Part shown: positions 7,981 to 12,948 of the stretch, one piece after another
How the letters are laid out: every line of letters begins with the position of its first letter
Position numbering within the stretch: position 1 is the stretch's first letter
NCBI GenBank assembly: GCA_021852225.1
Contig: JAJZOA010000234.1
Location: 1 to 12,948 of the forward strand
Length of the DNA stretch: 12,948 nt
DNA from: Planctomycetota bacterium
GTDB lineage: Bacteria; Planctomycetota; Phycisphaerae; WQYP01
Direction: 5' to 3'
Program-made: the position numbers and the translations under genes
Notes under the pieces: generated by a model
What the model saw: the letters and a program-made list of their open reading frames with translations, nothing else
What the model was told of the DNA's origin: nothing
Databases searched by the model: none

Positions 7981-8757
7981 TTGCCGACTTGCATTGCTGA
8001 TCAACTCATATCCGCGTCGGTGAATCCATGGGTGCCGGCGGCTGCCGCCACCGTGGGCGTGGCGGCAACACTCGGTTACGGCGTGCTTTGCAACACCAGC
8101 CCGCTTTTTGCACCGGTGATAAGCCGCATTCCGATCGCCAGGGCGCTGGCGCTCACTTTTGATGATGGGCCGACCGCACAATTTACGCCGCCTGTTCTGG
8201 ATATTCTGGACCGGTTCTCCGCCAAGGCAACATTCTTTTTGATCGGCGAAAATGTGGGACGGGAAAAATCGCTGGCCAAGGAAATATCGGATCGCGGCCA
8301 TACTATTGGAAATCACACCTTCAACCATCATCACAATGGGACAATGCGCGGAACAGGCTATTGGCTGAACCAGTTAACACGGACCAGCGACATTATTTTT
8401 GCCGCCACCAGCAAACGTCCAGCGCTATTTCGCGCCCCGATGGGATTTAAAACTCCCTCCCAGGCCTGGGCCGTGCGCGCCTTGGGCATGAACTATATCG
8501 GCTGGCGGCAGCGCGGCTTTGACACACTTCCCATTCCATCGCCCACCATTGCAACCTTTATCAACCGCCGGATGCGTCCCGGTCATATTGTCACCCTGCA
8601 TGACGGGCTGGAACCATCGCGACGCCATTTGTCGCAACAACGCACGATAGAGGCGCTGCCCAGGATTCTTGAACATATTGTCGCCTTGAATTTGCGCAGC
8701 CTGTCCCTTCAGGAGGCCTTGGCTATTCCCGCGTATCAGATTGCCGCCACCCGATAA
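7981..8757 (+). CDS. Polysaccharide deacetylase (NodB domain, CE4)
   Basis: This is a metal-dependent deacetylase of N- or O-acetylated polysaccharides, 258 residues. CE4 motifs are clear: LTFDDGP (58-64, catalytic and metal Asp pair), GNHTFNHH (110-117, metal His112 and His116), FRAPMG (150-155), and LHDG (206-209, His on the far side of the site). Residues about 16-38 form a mildly hydrophobic Ala/Val/Gly stretch that may be a membrane anchor or uncleaved signal. The start is TTG, chosen because AAGGA (7968-7972) lies 8 nt upstream. The 110-nt gap after hldD holds no obvious promoter, so co-transcription with that gene is possible. Peptidoglycan, chitin-like or exopolysaccharide substrates cannot be distinguished from sequence. 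Confidence 0.9.
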   Translation: MPTCIADQLISASVNPWVPAAAATVGVAATLGYGVLCNTSPLFAPVISRIPIARALALTFDDGPTAQFTPPVLDILDRFSAKATFFLIGENVGREKSLAKEISDRGHTIGNHTFNHHHNGTMRGTGYWLNQLTRTSDIIFAATSKRPALFRAPMGFKTPSQAWAVRALGMNYIGWRQRGFDTLPIPSPTIATFINRRMRPGHIVTLHDGLEPSRRHLSQQRTIEALPRILEHIVALNLRSLSLQEALAIPAYQIAATR

Positions 8758-8824
8758 CAATACGCCCCACGTTCACCCGCGCAGCCAATTGTGATGTTGT
8801 TCATATTCTTAATAATGAGAATTT

Positions 8825-8865
8825 TTGCAATTATCCGATAGTCATACGACATCGAAAAATTGCAA
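8825..8865. repeat. Inverted repeat TTGCAATT / AATTGCAA
   Basis: There are perfect 8-bp arms at 8825-8832 and 8858-8865, separated by 25 nt. The right arm overlaps an 8-bp perfect palindrome, ATTGCAAT (8859-8866). The arms lie about 75-115 nt upstream of the candidate promoter at 8940. The spacing of 33 bp between arm starts is about three helical turns, which suits a looped dimeric regulator site, but chance in AT-rich DNA is possible. Confidence 0.4.
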
Positions 8866-8939
8866 TATGTTTAAATTTGTGGGATTGTGGATATCAAACG
8901 ATCCTCCGCCCAGTGTACTTTGCCCCCAAAATAACGCCT

Positions 8940-8967
8940 TTGGCGTCGTATAGACTTCCAATAAAAT
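8940..8967 (+). promoter_or_regulatory. Candidate sigma-70-type promoter upstream of the unknown gene
   Basis: TTGGCG (8940-8945, 4 of 6 matches) and TAAAAT (8962-8967, 5 of 6) are separated by 16 nt. The predicted start near 8974 would give a leader of about 230 nt before 9206, or about 36 nt before an ATG at 9010. The overlapping ACGCC/GGCGT hairpin covers the -35. Confidence 0.4.
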
Positions 8968-9205
8968 GAGAATAAAAGATTACGGAAGAAGAAACGATAC
9001 AGTGAAAAGATGCCGGTATCGATTATGCAGCAGGCTGTGTCGGCGGCAACCCCCGCTTTAACCCCGGTAGCCCTTCGTTTTCGCCAAAATATGAGCTTCG
9101 TGAAAGTATGGTTATCGCCAAACTCAGCCGACGCGCTTGCCCCACGGGACGTTTTTTGGCATGATTCATTTAATAGTTTGGCCCGAACATGGAAAGACGC
9201 GTGGC

Positions 9206-9757
9206 ATGGATTTATTCCTTACCAGCAGATTGCAAGCCCAGCCGGCAGCCGCCGCATTCGCCCGTCGCCTTAATCCCGCCATTGACCGAATTATTTCACC
9301 GCTTTCGCCCAACGCCGTTGGCGTGTGGGACGTCCGCCAGTTGCCGGACGGCCATAACCTTTACCACTTCTGCCTGCATGACGCATGGTCGCATCTCCAT
9401 CAGCATTTTTCGCCAGAAGAAATATCCGAAAACATGCCCGTGGAAAAACTTATTGAAGAGAAACTTGCGCTGTTCACAGGCACCCCACGCCGCGTGCGGT
9501 TTAAGATTCAATCTGGAACTTTTGCCACAGAAGAATTGACCAATCTTCGCCTGCGGCTGAATCGAGTTCCCGGGATCAACCGTAAAAGTCTGGAAATAAA
9601 AAACAGCATCGCTTTTGCCGTCTGTACAGCCTATATCGCCACCAGCGCATTTGATACAAGGGAATTCACGATTTCCGCCGATGCTTCATGCGAGCAGGCC
9701 GTCAAACAATGCATAGAGCAAAGCGGGTTTGCGATTGAATCTGTTCAGGCTATCTGA
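9206..9757 (+). CDS. Hypothetical protein, no recognised family
   Basis: This is a 183-residue soluble-looking protein that I do not recognise. There is no signal peptide, membrane segment or known motif. The middle is rich in His and aromatic residues (HNLYHFCLHDAWSHLHQHF, residues about 50-68). A charged helix follows (EKLIEEKLALF), and the C-terminal third (from about 125) alternates beta- and helix-like segments with Cys at about 140, 162 and 169. The frame is open back to a TTG at 9137 and an ATG at 9161. I chose the ATG at 9206 because GGAAAG (9191-9196) is 9 nt upstream and the sequence then reads like a normal N-terminus. The gene converges on ispE, 18 nt apart, with no visible terminator between them. 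Confidence 0.6.
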   Translation: MDLFLTSRLQAQPAAAAFARRLNPAIDRIISPLSPNAVGVWDVRQLPDGHNLYHFCLHDAWSHLHQHFSPEEISENMPVEKLIEEKLALFTGTPRRVRFKIQSGTFATEELTNLRLRLNRVPGINRKSLEIKNSIAFAVCTAYIATSAFDTREFTISADASCEQAVKQCIEQSGFAIESVQAI

Positions 9758-9775
9758 CCGCCCCACCAATCTGAT

Positions 9776-10741
9776 TTACCCCCATTCGCCAGTCCGATAT
9801 ACCCGCGCCGCCGCTGCGGTAAACATCCCGTCCGCCTGTGCCTGGGCCGCGTCGCGAACGTGTTGGGCGTCAGCGGCGGAATCCGCCAGAATAAACAGTG
9901 TGGAACCACTTCCGCTCATCTGAATTTTTCGACCTGTTAATTGTGCCAGTTGCCGACTTAGCGCCTCCAACCGCGGTTCGACATCATAGGCTGGAGCCTG
10001 AAGATCATTCGTTAACAGAGCGGCCATCGCATGCGGTTTAAGGCGGCTAATTGCCATCCAGTCCGGCAACTGATGCGGTTGGGTCGGCCTGCGCTGGTCA
10101 AAACGCTGATAGACAGCCTTGGTCGCCACCCCCATTGGTGGCATAAACAGGACCACGTAAAGCCAGTCATAAAACGGCAACTGCGTCATTTTTTCCCCCC
10201 GGCCGCGGCATACCGCCGATTCACAGTGAATAAAAAAGGGCACATCGCTGCCCAAGCGGGCCGCCAGATTGGCCAAGGCGTCGTCCGAAAGGTCAGTTCG
10301 CCACATCCGGTTCAAGGCCAATAGCGTAGCCGCCCCATCTGAACTTCCCCCGCCCAGACCTCCGCCAGCAGGCACCACTTTGTGTAACTGAATGTTCGCC
10401 CCCGCCGCGTGACCGGTTTCCGCGGCGAGCAACAGTGCCGCCCGACCGACAAGATTGTCATGAAGATCGGCAGATATGTTCCCGCACACTCCCGTCACCT
10501 GAAGCGACAATTCCGCCGCCGGAGAAATAGTCAGCGTATCGTAAAGCGAAATCGGCACGAACCAGGAATCGATATCGTGAAACCCGTCGGTACGGGGTGG
10601 ATACACGATCAGTCCCAGGTTCAGCTTTGCCGGCGCAAAAATACGCAAGCTGCCATTCGGCAGGATGGTTAATCGCTGGCCGGTTCGGGTTGTAACAGTA
10701 TGGTGTTCACGCGAATTATCGATCATAAAAGGTCGGTTCAT
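9776..10741 (-). CDS. ispE: 4-diphosphocytidyl-2-C-methyl-D-erythritol kinase
   Basis: This GHMP kinase of the MEP isoprenoid pathway phosphorylates the 2-hydroxyl of CDP-methylerythritol with ATP. Motifs: APAKLNLGL (36-44, substrate Lys39), PAGGGLGGGSSD (124-135, the GHMP phosphate-binding loop), GSDVPFF (164-170, catalytic Asp166) and MSGSGST (275-281). The protein has 321 residues, about 30 more than usual. The excess is an N-terminal extension before the first conserved strand at residue 32. I used the ATG at 10741, with a weak AGG 4-5 nt upstream; an ATG at 10726 or a TTG near residue 32 would shorten it. The gene is alone on the minus strand here, divergent from rpoN. Confidence 0.93.
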   Translation of the reverse strand: MNRPFMIDNSREHHTVTTRTGQRLTILPNGSLRIFAPAKLNLGLIVYPPRTDGFHDIDSWFVPISLYDTLTISPAAELSLQVTGVCGNISADLHDNLVGRAALLLAAETGHAAGANIQLHKVVPAGGGLGGGSSDGAATLLALNRMWRTDLSDDALANLAARLGSDVPFFIHCESAVCRGRGEKMTQLPFYDWLYVVLFMPPMGVATKAVYQRFDQRRPTQPHQLPDWMAISRLKPHAMAALLTNDLQAPAYDVEPRLEALSRQLAQLTGRKIQMSGSGSTLFILADSAADAQHVRDAAQAQADGMFTAAAARVYRTGEWG

Positions 10742-11042
10742 CTGCCTGTTCAGTCGGAATCACCTGTCAGATTCCAATAGCTATCGTCCGGCCGCGACGG
10801 CCGAAGCGTGGCATATTCTACCTTCTGGGCGCAAAAGAAAAATGCCGCCCGTTCTGCCGGTGGCCAGCGTGGCCCCGAATACGGTCGAATATCGCCTGTC
10901 GCACCGCCATATTGATTAAAAATCTGACGATCTAATCCCGGAAATCTGCAAAATTTTCGAATGTACGTTATACTTACGACAGATTTGGCACGCCAGTTGC
11001 TTGCCAGCGGAGCCACGGTTTTTAGAGACATGGGTACGCCTG
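10742..11042. other. Divergent ispE/rpoN intergenic region
   Basis: These 301 nt between divergent genes hold a GGAAT/ATTCC inverted repeat (10756-10760 and 10771-10775) just upstream of ispE, a CGGCC/GGCCG hairpin (10789-10803), a sigma-70-like TATACT (10969-10974, weak -35) and the sigma-54 promoter described separately. A 93-codon minus-strand open frame (10750-11031) runs through it but would cover the rpoN promoter and matches nothing I know. I treat it as non-coding. Confidence 0.5.
10986..11001 (+). promoter_or_regulatory. Sigma-54 (-24/-12) promoter upstream of rpoN
   Basis: The sequence TGGCACG-N4-TTGCT matches the sigma-54 promoter consensus (YTGGCACGrNNNTTGCW) at every position except the purine after the first block. 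The invariant GG (10987-10988) and GC (10999-11000) are exactly 10 nt apart. Transcription would start near 11012, about 31 nt before the ATG of rpoN, on the same strand. That the gene downstream encodes sigma-54 itself suggests autoregulation. A sigma-70-like TATACT lies 12 nt upstream (10969-10974). Confidence 0.75.
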
Positions 11043-12512
11043 ATGCGTTTTGACTCGTCCATGAACATGCGAATGAACCAGCAGATGAAGCTGGTCCCGC
11101 GGATGATTCAATCCATGGAAATCTTGCAGTTGTCCATCATGGAACTCGAAGAACGGATCGATGAAGAACTTTCCGCGAACCCGGTTCTGGAAAAACTCGA
11201 TTCCCCCTATGACTCCGGACCAGACAATACCACCGTCGCCGGGATGCCTGCCGAATCCTCGCCCCCAACTGAAGAAGCACCCGCCAGCATTGAAACACCA
11301 CCCGACCTGGGCTGGGAAGATGGGCTGTTCGGCAATCGTATTGGCAAAATAAATCGCGGCGAAGATGGCCGCGACCCCAAAATGGAAGCGATGGCCAATG
11401 CCGCCGCCCGCAGTGCTTCCCTGGAGGAAGAACTCTTAAGCCAATGGAACCTGCTGGACATGGATGAAGCCACTATGGCCGCCGGCCGCGTCCTGATCGA
11501 CTGGGTAGATGAGGATGGATTCATCCGCGACAGTATGGATACGATATGCCGACAGCTACCTGCTGGCGTTCGCCGGGATGATGTGGAGATGGCGATTACA
11601 CTTCTACAAAAAAGGCTCGAACCGCCTGGAATCTGTGCCCGCAACATGCAGGAATGCCTGTTGTTGCAGTTGGACGCCCTGGCGCGTGAGAATGGTGCTC
11701 CGGACCTGACTATTCCGCGGGAACTGGTGAGTCATCATTTAGAAGACCTGGAAATGAACCGGCTGCCGCAGATTGCCCGCAAGTCCGGTTATTCGCTGGA
11801 ACAGATCAACCAGGCGCGGGCATTTATGGCCCGACATTTAACCCCGCGCCCCGGTCGTCTGTTGGTCAGTGCCCCGGTGCCCGCAATCACGCCAGATGCG
11901 ATTATCGAACTTGACGACCAGACCGGCGAATATACCATTCGGCTGACTGACGACCGCATTCCACGCCTGTGCATAAACGACGTCTATACCAGAATGGCCC
12001 GTACCAAAGCTGTCGACACCAAAACACGACAGTTCCTTTCCGGAAATATCCGCAATGCCCGCTGGCTGATTGACTCCATCGCCCAGCGGCGCAATACCCT
12101 GTTAAGGGTGCTGCGCGTTGTGGTGGATCGGCAACGGGATTTTATCGACTTTGGTCCCGAACACCTTAAACCTCTGCCCATGACCAGTGTCGCCGACCAG
12201 CTTGGCATTCACGTGGCGACCGTCAGCCGGGCGGTGGCGGAAAAGCATATCCAGACGCCCCGTGGTGTATTTCCACTGCGCCAGTTTTTCACCGGTGGCA
12301 TGGAAAACGCCGCGGGTGAATCCATGAGCTGGGATGCGGTAAAAGCCCGCCTGCTCGACCTGATTGAACACGAAGATAAAAAAAATCCACTCAGCGACGA
12401 TGACCTTGTAGACAAACTGAAGGAACAGGGAATCACGCTCGCGCGCCGCACCGTAGCCAAATACCGCAAACTCTGCAAAATAGCTCCCGCCCGCCGCCGA
12501 CGCGAATTTTAA
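11043..12512 (+). CDS. rpoN: RNA polymerase sigma-54 factor
   Basis: Sigma-54 directs RNA polymerase to -24/-12 promoters and needs an AAA+ activator to open them. The protein has 489 residues. Region I is Gln/Leu/Met-rich (residues about 7-50, with MNQQMKLVPRMIQSMEILQLS-like spacing) and is followed by an acidic Pro-rich linker (about 55-115). Next come the core-binding domain (about 115-300), the helix-turn-helix (SVADQLGIHVATVSRAV, about 382-398) with QTPRGVFPL after it, and a C-terminal RpoN box ARRTVAKYRK (467-476) that reads the -24 element. All modules are present. The frame is open to a TTG at 11001, but that overlaps the -12 element of the promoter, so the ATG at 11043 (or 11061) is more likely. 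No clear Shine-Dalgarno site is visible. The gene is not followed by hpf or ptsN, its common neighbours in proteobacteria. Confidence 0.96.
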   Translation: MRFDSSMNMRMNQQMKLVPRMIQSMEILQLSIMELEERIDEELSANPVLEKLDSPYDSGPDNTTVAGMPAESSPPTEEAPASIETPPDLGWEDGLFGNRIGKINRGEDGRDPKMEAMANAAARSASLEEELLSQWNLLDMDEATMAAGRVLIDWVDEDGFIRDSMDTICRQLPAGVRRDDVEMAITLLQKRLEPPGICARNMQECLLLQLDALARENGAPDLTIPRELVSHHLEDLEMNRLPQIARKSGYSLEQINQARAFMARHLTPRPGRLLVSAPVPAITPDAIIELDDQTGEYTIRLTDDRIPRLCINDVYTRMARTKAVDTKTRQFLSGNIRNARWLIDSIAQRRNTLLRVLRVVVDRQRDFIDFGPEHLKPLPMTSVADQLGIHVATVSRAVAEKHIQTPRGVFPLRQFFTGGMENAAGESMSWDAVKARLLDLIEHEDKKNPLSDDDLVDKLKEQGITLARRTVAKYRKLCKIAPARRRREF

Positions 12513-12584
12513 TCTGCCCGCCCAATCGTTTGCCTTTTTATGCCGCATTCCGGCCCTTGAAGCCCCATGCCTTTTGGTGTCCGC

Positions 12585-12598
12585 GAAAAATATTTTTC
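12585..12598. repeat. 14-bp perfect AT palindrome
   Basis: GAAAAATATTTTTC is perfectly self-complementary and lies 20 nt before the candidate -35 at 12618. Such A/T tracts can act as UP elements, curved DNA or operators. It could also help end rpoN transcription, although it has no GC-rich stem. Confidence 0.4.
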
Positions 12599-12617
12599 TA
12601 AATTTGACTTAATTTCA

Positions 12618-12645
12618 TCGGCATTTCATGTTTGACCGGTAATAT
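12618..12645 (+). promoter_or_regulatory. Candidate promoter of the COG4705-like gene
   Basis: TCGGCA (12618-12623) and TAATAT (12640-12645) each match consensus at 4 of 6 positions, with a 16-nt spacer. The predicted start is near 12652, just ahead of the structured leader. TTGACT at 12604-12609 is a better -35 but lacks a good -10 at the right distance. Confidence 0.35.
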
Positions 12646-12677
12646 GCCGCCCTGATGGGTTTAACGACATGGAAGCC

Positions 12678-12726
12678 GCAGTAAGGTGCCAGTTATTTCG
12701 TTGACGCCCGGCCCACTGCTTTTTTT
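12678..12726 (+). terminator. Intrinsic terminator in the leader of the COG4705-like gene
   Basis: GCAGT (12678-12682), GG (12685-12686) and GCC (12688-12690) pair with GGCCCACTGC (12710-12719) to give a 10-bp stem with AA and T bulges on the 5' side and a 19-nt loop. Seven T follow at once (12720-12726). Its place before the start codon at 12750 and downstream of a possible promoter favours attenuation, but it could also simply end readthrough from rpoN. Confidence 0.5.
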
Positions 12727-12742
12727 CATCCCAAAAAGGATG
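12727..12742 (+). promoter_or_regulatory. Hairpin covering the ribosome binding site
   Basis: CATCC (12727-12731) pairs with GGATG (12738-12742) around a CAAAAA loop. The 3' arm contains the GGA of the AAGGA Shine-Dalgarno (12736-12740), which is 9 nt before the ATG at 12750. The hairpin could limit translation. It directly follows the terminator T tract. Confidence 0.4.
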
Positions 12743-12749
12743 CTGTCGC

Positions 12750-12932
12750 ATGAATCTGCATAGAATTCAACAAAAACACCATGAAATCACCCGGGCCCCG
12801 ATGAGGCCCGCCAGCGGCCAACACATGTTGAACAAGGTGCCCGAGGTCACCATTTTGTTCTGGATTATTAAGGTACTGGCCACCACTGTGGGCGAAACCG
12901 CGGCCGACCTGCTTAGTGAAAAATTCAGATGA
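12750..12932 (+). CDS. COG4705-like membrane protein, N-terminal part; frame closes early
   Basis: The segment LNKVPEVTILFWIIKVLATTVGETAADLL (residues 27-55) strongly resembles the first membrane helix of COG4705-type uncharacterised membrane-anchored proteins, which normally continue through several more helices. The start at 12750 has AAGGA 9 nt upstream. An internal ATG at 12825 fits the family's usual N-terminus better but has no ribosome site. In this frame a TGA at 12930-12932 ends the protein after 60 residues. A second ATG at 12929 overlaps it (ATGA) and opens another frame that runs to the window end. A frameshift, a sequencing error or a genuine short protein are all possible. The family's function is unknown to me. 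Confidence 0.5.
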   Translation: MNLHRIQQKHHEITRAPMRPASGQHMLNKVPEVTILFWIIKVLATTVGETAADLLSEKFR

Positions 12933-12948
12933 GCGGAAGTGGTTCCAC

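Larger units (their letters stand above)
8758..9205 (+). other. Intergenic region, locally AT-rich, with inverted repeats and a possible small ORF
   Basis: This 448-nt stretch is richer in A and T than its flanks between about 8790 and 9000. It contains an ATTCT/AGAAT inverted pair (8805-8809 and 8818-8822) with loosely Fur-like hexamers, a longer inverted repeat (8825-8865), a small ACGCC/GGCGT hairpin (8934-8946) and a candidate promoter (8940-8967). An 87-codon open frame, 9010-9273, overlaps the next gene. It looks plausible in composition but has no well-spaced ribosome site, so I do not call it as a gene. Confidence 0.5.
12652..12749 (+). ncRNA. Candidate cis-regulatory leader RNA
   Basis: The roughly 98-nt leader can form three elements. 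Helix A pairs GGGTTTAACGA (12657-12667) with TCGTTGACGCCC (12698-12709) over 11 pairs, including two G-U pairs and one bulged C. Helix B is a terminator stem whose 5' arm (12678-12690) lies inside helix A's loop and whose 3' arm (12710-12719) lies outside it, so A and B cross as a pseudoknot or exclude each other. Helix C hides the ribosome binding site. Crossing helices ahead of a terminator and a masked ribosome site are the usual build of a riboswitch or attenuator. I do not recognise any named class, including yybP-ykoY. Confidence 0.4.

Noticed and set aside
8811..8837. Fur box upstream of the unknown gene
   Set aside because: Two hexamers (AATAAT, GAGAAT) resemble GATAAT, but the full 19-bp inverted pattern is absent and AT-rich DNA gives such matches often.
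9002..9061. GTG-started 19-codon Cys/Arg-rich mini-ORF
   Set aside because: Too short to judge, overlaps another open frame, and has no homology signal; the composition may be chance.
10750..11031. 93-codon minus-strand ORF between ispE and rpoN
   Set aside because: It has no well-placed ribosome site, no recognisable motif, and would run through the sigma-54 promoter and the rpoN leader. More likely a chance open frame.
12652..12749. yybP-ykoY (manganese) or cobalamin riboswitch ahead of the membrane protein gene
   Set aside because: The conserved loop sequences of those classes are not present; only a generic terminator and crossing helices are seen.
12792..12810. CGGGCC/GGCCCG hairpin near the start of the COG4705-like gene
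   Set aside because: It lies inside the open frame, 40 nt after the start codon, with no T tract. It might matter only if translation begins at 12825.

Overview
This is a 12.9 kb stretch of a moderately GC-rich bacterial chromosome. It is dense with housekeeping and accessory metabolic genes, and I see no insertion sequence, phage gene, tRNA, rRNA or CRISPR array. The mix includes a eukaryote-type (GH13_8) glycogen branching enzyme, a heptose epimerase (suggesting an LPS-type outer membrane), the MEP isoprenoid pathway, an agmatine route to putrescine, and sigma-54. Together with a COG4705-like membrane protein, this fits a Gram-negative bacterium. My best guess is Planctomycetota, possibly Phycisphaerae. 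That is an inference from gene content, not a proof.

Layout, left to right. A terminator hairpin at the left edge closes glgB, which is on the minus strand (137-2206). A short divergent region (2207-2330) separates it from a plus-strand run: a BioF-type synthase (2331-3725) with a ring-cleaving-dioxygenase-like VOC protein 2 nt behind it (3728-4729); the putrescine pair aguB (4834-5721) and aguA (5776-6912); an HldD-like sugar epimerase (6980-7870); and a NodB-type polysaccharide deacetylase with a TTG start (7981-8757). A 448-nt, locally AT-rich gap follows, then an unrecognised protein (9206-9757). This converges on ispE (9776-10741, minus). The ispE/rpoN divergent region leads to rpoN (11043-12512). 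The right end holds a candidate structured leader and the start of a COG4705-like membrane protein gene (12750 onwards) whose frame closes at 12932.

How the genes work together. AguA and AguB are consecutive steps (agmatine to N-carbamoylputrescine to putrescine). HldD and the deacetylase both point to envelope polysaccharide work. BioF and the VOC protein are probably co-transcribed but have no obvious shared pathway. The remaining genes look like independent single-gene units.

The two most interesting signals are regulatory. First, a near-perfect -24/-12 sigma-54 promoter lies just upstream of rpoN, so the sigma factor may control its own gene. Second, the roughly 98-nt leader of the COG4705-like gene holds a bulged terminator stem with a T7 tract, an interleaved helix that crosses it, and a small hairpin that covers the ribosome binding site. 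This looks like a cis-regulatory RNA whose class I do not recognise. All promoter, hairpin and start-site calls were made by eye.
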